From contig PLTD01000204.1 of assembly GCA_003165335.1 (NCBI GenBank), positions 1 to 34,039 of the forward strand: a DNA stretch of 34,039 bases, written 5' to 3'. Position 1 is the first letter of the stretch, and each line of letters opens with the position of its first letter. The DNA comes from Rhodospirillales bacterium (GTDB lineage: Bacteria > Pseudomonadota > Alphaproteobacteria > BOG-932 > Roseiterribacteraceae). The notes below the pieces were generated by a model. That model was given only the letters and a program-made list of their open reading frames with translations, made no database searches and was not told where the DNA came from. The position numbers and the translations under genes were made by a program. Of the stretch, positions 16,431 to 23,863 are shown one piece after another.

Positions 16431-18257
16431 TTAAGCAGAGTTTGACCGGCCGGCAGAAAGGCTCTCCCGGCCGAGCCAATTGAGCCAACCGCCGAACATT
16501 GTGATGTCCTCCGAATTGGCTACGGCGTAAGCCTCGGCGAGGAAGCTTTTCACTTGCGTACCGTCTTCCAGCGTCACAGTCCCGATACCCAGCGGCGGCG
16601 GAATTTCGGCCACGAAACTGCCGAAGGCGGCAAAATCCAGCTCCCATATTTCAAGTTCGATCAGCCCCTGGCCCAGCCCGTCATAGACCAGTCCCGGTTT
16701 TGCCGGCACCGTTCCGTCCAACGCATAAAGACTATAGCCGGGAGCTGATCTAGCCGACTTGACCAGACGCGCCTTGCGGTTCGTCAACTGCCAATTCAAA
16801 GGCTGTCCCGACAGATGCGCACCGACGACAGCGAGTGTGACCCCAGTCGGCTTGATCGGCGCAGCCGGCGCTTCCGGCGGAAGCGCCCGACCTGTTCCAC
16901 CGACGCTCGCGTCCGGCATCGCCCGGTGCAGCCGATCGGCCAACCGCGCAATTTTGTAATCTTCGAATGCGCGCCCCATCAACGTGACGCCGAACGGCAG
17001 ACCGCCCGGCCGAAAGCCTGCCGGAACGGCGATGGCGGACAGATCCATCAGATTCGCGAAATTGGTATAGATGCCGAGGTTGCTGTTGAGGTTGACCGGA
17101 TCGGCTAGCACTTGGTCGATCCGATAGGTCGTGCCTGTCGTAGGCAGCAACAGAACATCCATCCGCGCCCATTGCGCCTGCGCGGTGCGGATCAGTGCCG
17201 CGAGGCGGTAGAAGGACTGAAACCCATCGACCGCCGATATGCGCTCCGCACTGCCGATGATATCCCAGACAACAGGATGGACGGCGCCTGGATTGTCGAA
17301 TTTGAACGTCCGCAGCGCCGCCAGCCGCTCGGCAACCCAAGGACCCTGATAGAGCAGTTTAGCGGCATCTCGGAATGGGCTGAAATCGATCGCTACTTTC
17401 GTTCCCCCCAACGACGTCAAACGGTCGACAGCCTCGCCATATAATGCTGCCGCCGCATCATCACCGAAGAACTCGAGTCCATTTTCCGGCACGCCGAACG
17501 TGAAATCCGCGGGCAACTCGGCGTCAATTCCATGGGGTGCGGGACGCGCATAATCGTCTTCCTTGTCGAAACCTTGGGCCAAAGCCAGGACACGAAGAGC
17601 CTCACCCGCGGTTCCGGCAAAAATCGAAACGCAATCCTGGCTACGGCAAGCCGGAACGACGCCGCGCGTGCTGATCAGACCCTTTGTCGGCTTCAGTCCA
17701 ACGATGTTATTGAAACCGGCCGGGACCCGGCCCGAGCCCGCGGTATCGGTGCCGAGAGCAAAGCTTACGAGCCCGGCAGCCATTGCGACCGCGGAACCGG
17801 AACTCGACCCGCCGGAGATATAGGCCGGATCGAAAACAGAGGTGCAAATACCGTAGGGAGAGCGGGTTCCGACAAGGCCTGTGGCGAACTGATCGAGGTT
17901 CGTTTTCCCGACGACGATCGCGCCGGCGGCCTCAAGCTTTTCGACGGCCGTGGCCGAGCGATTGGGAATATAGGCGAACTCGGGACAGGCCGCGGTCGTC
18001 TCCAACCCGACGACATCGATATTGTCCTTAACCGCGAATGGGATGCCGAACAGCGGCATCGCCTCACCCGCATCCTGGCGCTGTCGAATCTCTGCGAGCT
18101 TTACGGCAAGCTGATCACGCGAAGCCAAGCTTATCCAAACCGGCCTTTCTCCATGCGCGGCGATGGCGTCCATCACTTCATCGAAGACCTGTTCGGGCGT
18201 AACGCTCCCGCAAGCATAGGCTGCTGAAAGTCCGGCAATATCGAGTGGTCGCGTCAT
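16431..18257 (-). CDS. atzF: Allophanate hydrolase
   Basis: The 608-residue product has an N-terminal amidase-signature domain with the Ser-cisSer-Lys triad: Lys77 in FAVKDNID, cis-Ser151 in GGSSSGSA and nucleophile Ser175 in DTAGSGR. The spacing equals that described for AtzF of Pseudomonas. A C-terminal allophanate hydrolase domain (about 470-600) follows. The enzyme hydrolyses allophanate to ammonia and CO2 (through N-carboxycarbamate). It is the last gene of operon A, 13 bases after the carboxylase, where it consumes the allophanate made by the carboxylase and the deiminase. It is a separate protein, not fused to the carboxylase as in yeast urea amidolyase. Confidence 0.95.
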   Translation of the reverse strand: MTRPLDIAGLSAAYACGSVTPEQVFDEVMDAIAAHGERPVWISLASRDQLAVKLAEIRQRQDAGEAMPLFGIPFAVKDNIDVVGLETTAACPEFAYIPNRSATAVEKLEAAGAIVVGKTNLDQFATGLVGTRSPYGICTSVFDPAYISGGSSSGSAVAMAAGLVSFALGTDTAGSGRVPAGFNNIVGLKPTKGLISTRGVVPACRSQDCVSIFAGTAGEALRVLALAQGFDKEDDYARPAPHGIDAELPADFTFGVPENGLEFFGDDAAAALYGEAVDRLTSLGGTKVAIDFSPFRDAAKLLYQGPWVAERLAALRTFKFDNPGAVHPVVWDIIGSAERISAVDGFQSFYRLAALIRTAQAQWARMDVLLLPTTGTTYRIDQVLADPVNLNSNLGIYTNFANLMDLSAIAVPAGFRPGGLPFGVTLMGRAFEDYKIARLADRLHRAMPDASVGGTGRALPPEAPAAPIKPTGVTLAVVGAHLSGQPLNWQLTNRKARLVKSARSAPGYSLYALDGTVPAKPGLVYDGLGQGLIELEIWELDFAAFGSFVAEIPPPLGIGTVTLEDGTQVKSFLAEAYAVANSEDITMFGGWLNWLGRESLSAGRSNSA

Positions 18258-18270
18258 TTGGCCCTATCCC

Positions 18271-21200
18271 TTATTCGGGACGAAAAACAACGAGCGTTTG
18301 ACCGGTCGTGACAGCCCGCCCCTCGGCACAGCGCATCTCGACCACCATTCCATCGGCAGGAGCCGAAACCTGCATTTCCATCTTCATCGATTCCACGATC
18401 ACCACGGTCTCGCCGGCTTTGACTTGCTGTCCGGCTGCTACCGGTATCCGCCAAACGCTGCCCGATACCGGGCTGGCGATTGCATCGCATCCTGGCGGAA
18501 GCTCGTCCGCATCCTGATCGATATGGGCTTCCGGAAGATCGGCTGCGTAGCTGATTTGACCCGAAGCCTCCCACCTTGCCCGTTCGGCCTCAAACGCGCT
18601 CTGCTGGCGTAACTTGGCAGCCCGGATGCCGGTTTCATTTTCTTCGAGGAAAATCCGGTAGTCCTTCAAGCTGAAGGTTTTTTCGACAATGTCGAGGCGC
18701 GCGCGCCCATGCAAAAAATCAGCGCGGAACTTAAGCAGATCTTCCCCGCTGACAGGATAGAATTGAACCTGATCGAAGAACCGCAGCAGCCAAGGGCGAT
18801 CCTTCTCAAATTCCGCCGTAACCCGGTAAGTGTTCCACATCTGGCAAGTGCGGCCGACGAACTGGTACCCGCCCGGTCCTTCCATGCCGTAGACACACAG
18901 ATAAGCCCCGCCGATACCAACGGCATTTTCCGGAGTCCAAGTGCGCGCCGGGTTATATTTGGTCGTGACCAAGCGATGCCGCGGATCGACCGGTGTGGCC
19001 ACCGGGGCGCCCAGATAGACGTCGCCCAAACCCATCACCAGATAGCGCGCTTCAAAGACAATCCGCTTCACATCCTCAATCGATTCCAACCCGTTGATGC
19101 GGCGGATAAACTCGATGTTGCTGGGGCACCATGGCGCATCCGCGCGGACCGACTGCATGTATTTTGCAATCGCAAGCTCAGTCGCTTCATCGTCCCAAGA
19201 CAATGGCAACCGGACAATCCGCGTGGGGACCTGCATATCTTCGATGCCGGTTAGGGATTCCTCGGCGGTCCACAGTATCTCGAGCAATCGGTCGAGCGAA
19301 AGAACGCGGCAGTCGTAGTGGATTTGCAATGACCGGATGCCGGGCGTCAGCTCGATGATGCCGGGGACCGATTGCCCTTCGACCCAACCCATTAAGGCAT
19401 GGACCCGCAAGCGCAATTCCAGGTCGAGAACAAGCGGCCCATACTCGACGAGAAGATATTTATCGCCCGCACGGCGATAAACGACCGCGGGTCGCGCCCC
19501 CTCTTGCGGCATTTCGGAAAGAATCGGGGCATCGATTCCGCTTCCGACGAGAAGCGGCAGTTCGGTTGCCTTCGGCTCGCGCAATTCGCAGACCAGTATG
19601 TCCTGGCGAGCCTCGGCCACCGCAGCCTCTGTCGGCGTCAGGCGGCGGAAACGCACCCTGTCGTTCGCACGCAGCTGCCCCATCTTCCAAAGCTCGGACT
19701 GAACGATCGTAACGGGACAGACGAAACCGCCAAGAGACGGACCGTCGGGACCCAATATGACGGGCATATCGCCGGTGAAATCTACGGCGCCGATTGCATA
19801 GGCATTGTCATGGATATTCGAAGGGTGAAGCCCGGCCTCTCCACCGTCCGACCGCGCCCATTTCGGCTTTGGCCCGATCAGGCGGACGCCTGTTCGGCTG
19901 GAATTATAGTGGACCTCCCAAGTGGCAGCGAAAAATTCCGCGATATCATCTTCGGTGAAGAAATCCGGGGCGCCATGAGGGCCATAGAGCACGCCCAATT
20001 CCCATTCATGAGAGATTGCGGGCTGCAGATGCGCCGGAATCCCGCGCGGACTCTGTCCGATCGCGCCATCGCCCAGATGGAGAACATCGCCCGGGATCAG
20101 CGCCCGTCCGCCGTGGCCCCCGAACTTGCCCAGCGTGAAGGTAGAGCGACTGCCCAGATATTGCGGTACCTCAAAACCGCCGCGGACAGCCAAATAGGCG
20201 CGACAGCCGGTATCCTTAACCGCGCCGATACGTAACATCGACCCGGCAGATATGCGGATAGGTGACCAGAAGCCAACCGACTTGCCATCGACTTCGGCGT
20301 TCATTTCCCCACCGGTCAGGCAGATGATTGCCGCCGTGTTGAATTTCAGAGTTGGGCCAGAAACCGTCAGTTCCAACGCCGCCGCCCCGGGCGGATTGCC
20401 GACGCCCAGGTTCGCAAGGCGGAATGAGACGTGATCCATTGGCCCGGAAGGGGGCACACCGACATTCCAATATCCGACCCGGCCGGGATAATCCTGGATC
20501 GTCGTCTGAGTGCCGGCTACCAGCACTTCAATCGTATTGGGCCTATAGGCGAAGTCTTCCAGGGCCCGCGTGGTCATGCTTCCGCCAGTGAATATCGGAT
20601 CGGCCACAAGCTGGCGCAGATAATCGAGATTGGTCTCGATACCGGCAATTACGGTGGAGGACAAAGCCGAACGAAGCTTCTCCAACGCCTCTGACCGATC
20701 CCTGCCAGTGACAATGATCTTAGCCACCAGCGGATCGTAGAAGGGCGTGATCTCGGTACCGTCCTCGACCCAGGTCTCGATCCGAGCACCGTCCGCAAAG
20801 CGCGCCCGGGTCAGCAGACCCGAAGACGGACGAAAGTCGCGCGCGGGATCTTCGGCATAGAGCCTCACCTGAATCGATGCGCCTTGAGGCGCCGGCTGGG
20901 ACAGTGAGAAAGCCTCCCCTGCCGCTTGGCGGATCATCCATTCGACCAGGTCTATGCCGGTGACCTCTTCGGTCACCCCATGTTCGACCTGAAGGCGCGT
21001 ATTGACCTCGAGAAAATAGAACTCCCCGGTTGCTGTGTCATAGATGAACTCGACCGTTCCTGCGCTGGCATAGCCGACAGCCTCGCCGAGCCGTACCGCC
21101 GTCGCCCACAAGGCCGCCCGAGTTGCCTGCGTCAGGCCCGGAGCCGGCGTTTCTTCGATAATCTTCTGGTTGCGGCGCTGCGTCGAGCAATCGCGCTCGC

Positions 21201-21870
21201 CCAGGGCGACGACCTTACCTTTTCCGTCGCCGAATATCTGAACTTCGATGTGCCGGCCACGCTCGACATATTTCTCCAGGAAAATGCCGGCCTCATCGAA
21301 ATTCCCGCGCGCCAAGCGGGCGACCCGGCCGAACAGCTCTTCCATCCGGTCTTCGCTTCGGCAGAGCTGCAGGCCAATACCGCCGCCGCCCGCCGTGCTT
21401 TTGATCATCACCGGATAGCCGATGCGCCGCGCCTCGATCTTGGCATGTGAGACGTCGCTCAGCAGTCCGCTACCCGGTGCAAGCGGCACACCCGCTCGCG
21501 CAGCCAGATCTCGGGCCGAATGCTTTAGACCAAAAGCCCGCATCTGCTCAGGCGTCGGCCCGATGAAGGTAATGCCGACTGCCGCGCATAATTCAGCGAA
21601 ACCCGGATTCTCCGAAAGAAACCCATATCCGGGATGGATGGCATCGGCACCGCAAGCCCGGGCGATTTCCAAAATCTTGTCGGCGCGAAGATAGCTTTCA
21701 GCGACCGGCGCCGGCCCGAGACAGACCGATTCCCCCGCCTGGGATACATGCAGCGAATTGGCATCGGCCTCGGAATAAACGGCGACCGATCCGATCCCCA
21801 TCCGATCCAGCGTGCGGATGATGCGGCAGGCGATTTCGCCGCGATTGGCGATAAGTACTTTCTTAAACAT
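18271..21870 (-). CDS. Biotin-dependent guanidine (urea) carboxylase
   Basis: The 1199-residue single-chain carboxylase has a biotin carboxylase domain (about 1-445; IANRGEIACRI, STAGGGGIGLQ ATP-grasp loop), a carboxyltransferase region made of AHS2/KipA-like (about 449-745) and AHS1-like (about 795-1000) parts, and a C-terminal biotin carrier domain with ESMKMEM, biotinyl Lys1163. Family members carboxylate urea or guanidine with ATP and bicarbonate. Guanidine is the preferred call because the operon is headed by a guanidine-I riboswitch and includes both carboxyguanidine deiminase-type genes, a combination shown in other bacteria to act on guanidine. Specificity residues were not checked by alignment. 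It lies 8 bases after the preceding gene and 13 before atzF. Older annotation would read urea carboxylase. Confidence 0.93.
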   Translation of the reverse strand: MFKKVLIANRGEIACRIIRTLDRMGIGSVAVYSEADANSLHVSQAGESVCLGPAPVAESYLRADKILEIARACGADAIHPGYGFLSENPGFAELCAAVGITFIGPTPEQMRAFGLKHSARDLAARAGVPLAPGSGLLSDVSHAKIEARRIGYPVMIKSTAGGGGIGLQLCRSEDRMEELFGRVARLARGNFDEAGIFLEKYVERGRHIEVQIFGDGKGKVVALGERDCSTQRRNQKIIEETPAPGLTQATRAALWATAVRLGEAVGYASAGTVEFIYDTATGEFYFLEVNTRLQVEHGVTEEVTGIDLVEWMIRQAAGEAFSLSQPAPQGASIQVRLYAEDPARDFRPSSGLLTRARFADGARIETWVEDGTEITPFYDPLVAKIIVTGRDRSEALEKLRSALSSTVIAGIETNLDYLRQLVADPIFTGGSMTTRALEDFAYRPNTIEVLVAGTQTTIQDYPGRVGYWNVGVPPSGPMDHVSFRLANLGVGNPPGAAALELTVSGPTLKFNTAAIICLTGGEMNAEVDGKSVGFWSPIRISAGSMLRIGAVKDTGCRAYLAVRGGFEVPQYLGSRSTFTLGKFGGHGGRALIPGDVLHLGDGAIGQSPRGIPAHLQPAISHEWELGVLYGPHGAPDFFTEDDIAEFFAATWEVHYNSSRTGVRLIGPKPKWARSDGGEAGLHPSNIHDNAYAIGAVDFTGDMPVILGPDGPSLGGFVCPVTIVQSELWKMGQLRANDRVRFRRLTPTEAAVAEARQDILVCELREPKATELPLLVGSGIDAPILSEMPQEGARPAVVYRRAGDKYLLVEYGPLVLDLELRLRVHALMGWVEGQSVPGIIELTPGIRSLQIHYDCRVLSLDRLLEILWTAEESLTGIEDMQVPTRIVRLPLSWDDEATELAIAKYMQSVRADAPWCPSNIEFIRRINGLESIEDVKRIVFEARYLVMGLGDVYLGAPVATPVDPRHRLVTTKYNPARTWTPENAVGIGGAYLCVYGMEGPGGYQFVGRTCQMWNTYRVTAEFEKDRPWLLRFFDQVQFYPVSGEDLLKFRADFLHGRARLDIVEKTFSLKDYRIFLEENETGIRAAKLRQQSAFEAERARWEASGQISYAADLPEAHIDQDADELPPGCDAIASPVSGSVWRIPVAAGQQVKAGETVVIVESMKMEMQVSAPADGMVVEMRCAEGRAVTTGQTLVVFRPE

Positions 21871-21878
21871 CCCGGGCG

Positions 21879-22523
21879 TCAGACCGGATTCCAGATCAGA
21901 ACTTCGATCGGGGTGGGGTTATAGGCATTGCACGGATTATTGAGCTGCGGACAGTTCGAGATCAGCACGATGACATCCATGCAGGCGCGCATCTCGACAT
22001 ATTTTCCGGGGCCGCTGACCCCATCGGCGAAGGTCAGGCCGCCTTGCGGGGTGACCGGCACGTTCATAAAGAAATTGATGTTGTGGGTGATGTCGCGCTT
22101 GGTCAATTTCATGTCGTCATGCTCAGCCACCGCCAGGAGCCAACTGTCGCGACAGGCATGCATGGTGCGCTTTTCCAGATCATAGCGAACGGTATTGGAC
22201 TCAGTCGCGCATGCGCCGCCCAGCGTGTCGTGCTTCCCGACCAGGTCGGCGACGATTTTCAGCATCACGTTGCATTCGGTGGATAGAAGCTTGGAGCCCA
22301 ATCCAAGATAGACATTGCCCTGGGCGCGGATCGTATCGACCGCGCTATAGCGCTCAGCCGGATCGTCGGCGCGAAAAAACAACGTATCGGCCGCCTGGTT
22401 TCCCTCCAGATCGACAATACGGAATATCTGATCCTTCTCGACCGTTCTGATCCAATAATCGCCTGCAGGAACGACCTGACGGAATATTGCAGCGTCCGGG
22501 TTCAACATACTTTCCTTAAGCAT
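21879..22523 (-). CDS. Carboxyguanidine deiminase subunit (DUF1989; urea carboxylase-associated protein UAAP2-like)
   Basis: The 214-residue product belongs to the DUF1989 family. It has an [15 protein letters not shown] start motif, [15 protein letters not shown] in the middle and a late [17 protein letters not shown] segment with a probable metal-ligand Cys. In characterised loci two such paralogues form a heteromeric enzyme (CgdA/CgdB) that deiminates carboxyguanidine to allophanate plus ammonia. This is the shorter paralogue. Whether it corresponds to the A or B subunit was not decided, so no symbol is given. Only two bases separate it from the upstream paralogue and eight from the carboxylase. 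Confidence 0.9.
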   Translation of the reverse strand: MLKESMLNPDAAIFRQVVPAGDYWIRTVEKDQIFRIVDLEGNQAADTLFFRADDPAERYSAVDTIRAQGNVYLGLGSKLLSTECNVMLKIVADLVGKHDTLGGACATESNTVRYDLEKRTMHACRDSWLLAVAEHDDMKLTKRDITHNINFFMNVPVTPQGGLTFADGVSGPGKYVEMRACMDVIVLISNCPQLNNPCNAYNPTPIEVLIWNPV

Positions 22524-22525
22524 CT

Positions 22526-23263
22526 CTATTCCCCCTGATGCGAAGCGCAGAGGTGGTAGATTTCGTTATTGAGGAAACCTCGACCGTTCTCAGGGCGGGA
22601 ATTCAAACAGAAATCATCCTCAGCCACAGGCGCAGCTTTGCGGATGCGCAGCGTCACCGGTTTGCGGGGATATTCGGCCGCCGGATTCATCGGGTGGGGG
22701 CACGTGTGCAACAGCACCAGCGTATCCATCTCAAACCTGAGATCGAAGGATGAGCCGGCAGATGAATTGGCCGGATCGAAGACCATCGCCCCGTCGGCGG
22801 TAGCCGCGACCTTGCTGAACCAGTTCACATTCGCAGCAAGGTCGCGTCGGCCTAGCCCGTATTTTCCGCCCTCAACAAGAAAGGCGTCATGGCCGTTCTG
22901 GGTCCAGTCGTTCTTGTAATCCTGGTAGCTCCTGTTGCCCCACCGCTCGGCGACTATCGCCTTGTTCGCGTTGCCCGACACCGTGTCGTGCCAGCCGACC
23001 GTATCGCCGACGATCGAGCAAAATATCCGTCCCATGTCCGAATAGAGGCAGTGGCCGCGCGTCAGCCTGAAGGTATGCTGACATTTCAGCGTATCGGGTG
23101 CGTTGTAACGTTCCAGGGGATTGTGCGGATTATAGAAGAGCATCCCGACATTGGCGCCGCCCTGGTCGTCGATGAGGGTGAGCGCTGTCCCCCGGCGGGC
23201 CGTGAACGACCAATGTTTGCCGCCCTCGATAGCGGTCTCATAGAGAATCGCCCCATCAGTCAT
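22526..23263 (-). CDS. Carboxyguanidine deiminase subunit (DUF1989; urea carboxylase-associated protein UAAP1-like)
   Basis: The 245-residue product is the longer DUF1989 paralogue: [16 protein letters not shown] near the N-terminus, [14 protein letters not shown] centrally and [11 protein letters not shown] near the C-terminus, with Cys/His residues suited to metal binding. With its neighbour it would deiminate carboxyguanidine to allophanate. It is the first structural gene of operon A. Its ATG has only a modest own Shine-Dalgarno (AAAGG) and overlaps the stop of a 19-codon leader ORF that has a strong one, so translation may depend on coupling. A guanidine-I riboswitch lies about 175 bases upstream. 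Subunit letter not assigned. Confidence 0.9.
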   Translation of the reverse strand: MTDGAILYETAIEGGKHWSFTARRGTALTLIDDQGGANVGMLFYNPHNPLERYNAPDTLKCQHTFRLTRGHCLYSDMGRIFCSIVGDTVGWHDTVSGNANKAIVAERWGNRSYQDYKNDWTQNGHDAFLVEGGKYGLGRRDLAANVNWFSKVAATADGAMVFDPANSSAGSSFDLRFEMDTLVLLHTCPHPMNPAAEYPRKPVTLRIRKAAPVAEDDFCLNSRPENGRGFLNNEIYHLCASHQGE

Positions 23264-23315
23264 GGAACGAGCCTTTCGGTGACCGGACCGGGACCTTCAG
23301 AAATCGAAATGCCAT
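23256..23315 (-). CDS. Leader peptide ORF (19 codons) overlapping the first deiminase gene
   Basis: A short frame starts at an ATG with AGGAGG nine bases upstream and encodes [19 protein letters not shown]. It ends with a TGA that overlaps the first codons of the deiminase gene in another frame (8-base overlap). It is too short for homology. Its strong ribosome site, its placement between a riboswitch and a weakly initiated gene, and the overlap suggest a coupling leader. The downstream gene's AAAGG lies inside this ORF. It could be chance, but the Shine-Dalgarno is the best one in the leader RNA and resembles that of the TonB receptor in position and sequence. Confidence 0.5.
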   Translation of the reverse strand: MAFRFLKVPVRSPKGSFHD

Positions 23316-23355
23316 AACGCACAGCCTCCTAACCAAAATGCATCCGTCGCACTTT

Positions 23356-23432
23356 CGAAGAGGCTCGTGGCAATTCCGGGACCATGACCGCCAATGGCGG
23401 AAGATCATCCCGAGGGTGCCAGAGCCTCCTCG
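23356..23432 (-). promoter_or_regulatory. Long post-aptamer hairpin, candidate expression platform of the operon A riboswitch
   Basis: Right after the aptamer the RNA can form a stem of about 16 pairs. The 5' arm (23417-23432, CGAGGAGGCTC-TGGCA) pairs with the 3' arm (23356-23372, TGCCA-C-GAGCCTCTTCG), with one bulge and one G-U pair. Inside is a second perfect dyad (CCGCC-ATT-GGCGG). The 3' arm includes AGCCTC, which can also pair with GAGGCT of the leader-ORF Shine-Dalgarno (23323-23330). The two pairings are mutually exclusive, which fits translational switching. There is no T tract for an intrinsic terminator. Deduced by eye, not folded computationally. Confidence 0.5.
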
Positions 23433-23545
23433 ATATTCGATCTCCCGGGCTTTTGTCCCGCCGTGTGTCCGCAGGCGCTGCGCCCGTGGATGGCATCTCT
23501 CGGACCAGTCATCCTCGCGGATCGGAACCCTAGACGCCTGCTGGG
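23430..23545 (-). ncRNA. Guanidine-I riboswitch (ykkC type), leader of the guanidine assimilation operon
   Basis: The minus strand carries the same conserved blocks as the copy near 16.2 kb: GGCGTCTAGGGTTCCG, CTGGTCCGAGAGATGCC, a variable GC-rich stem, ACACGGCGGGACAAAAGCCC and GGGAGATC. The two aptamers are nearly identical in the conserved parts and differ in the variable stem. The 5' edge coincides with the transcription start predicted from the sigma-54 element at 23555-23569. The regulated genes are the deiminase subunits, carboxylase and allophanate hydrolase, which match the known guanidine-I regulon. Confidence 0.95.
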
Positions 23546-23554
23546 ATCGATAAC

Positions 23555-23569
23555 GCAAAAACCATGCCA
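23555..23569 (-). promoter_or_regulatory. Sigma-54 -24/-12 promoter for the guanidine assimilation operon
   Basis: The minus strand reads TGGCATGGTTTTTGC, matching TGGCA(C)-N5-TTGC with the correct spacing of GG and GC; only the sixth base deviates. The predicted start near 23543 falls at the aptamer edge, just as for the second riboswitch. Its -24 half is the end of a perfect palindrome (23566-23584). Nitrogen-limitation control through an NtrC-like activator is inferred. Confidence 0.75.
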
Positions 23570-23584
23570 TTCCCAGGGAATGGC
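23566..23584. repeat. Perfect 9-bp-arm palindrome overlapping the -24 element
   Basis: GCCATTCCC and GGGAATGGC flank a single central base. Its minus-strand right end supplies the TGGC of the sigma-54 -24 box. A perfect dyad this short-spaced is a plausible operator for a dimeric regulator that could block or assist the promoter. It does not match the NtrC dyad I know (TGCACC-N5-GGTGCA). Confidence 0.5.
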
Positions 23585-23863
23585 GGATCGCTTGATCTAT
23601 GGGGATTTGGGATAGGCTTATGGCATAGACTTGCTTATCGCGCGTGCTGCGCATTTCCGTCATGCCCGAAAATTAAGCAGATCAAGCGCAGCCTTAGAAA
23701 CTGTACGGTCTAATGGAATCTGGCGGTTCGACGTCGTCCGCCCCACGACTGCCACACCGAATAGTGGCGGCGCGAACTCAAAATTTCCTTGAATTTCTGC
23801 CGGCGAGCGTGGCTGATCGCTCTGGTACTCATGCAAAAAGTCACCGACGGGTTAGAGCGATAA
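23585..23863. other. Divergent intergenic region between guanidine operon A and the TPP-enzyme operon
   Basis: No gene was supported here. It should hold the promoter and activator sites for both directions. On the minus strand the sigma-54 element and palindrome lie at its left edge. On the plus strand no confident promoter for the TPP enzyme was found; a TGGCAT..TTGC pair at 23621-23634 is one base too short for sigma-54. Confidence 0.4.

Noticed and set aside
19399-20235. Plus-strand open frame of 278 codons within the carboxylase gene
   Set aside because: It is an antisense shadow of conserved carboxyltransferase sequence and has no family motif.
23621-23634. Plus-strand sigma-54-like element before the TPP enzyme gene
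   Set aside because: The TGGCAT and TTGC blocks are separated by four bases, one short of the strict spacing.
23256-23663. Long reading of the leader frame (135 codons) from an upstream start
   Set aside because: It would run through the whole guanidine-I aptamer and the sigma-54 element. Only the last 19 codons follow a Shine-Dalgarno.
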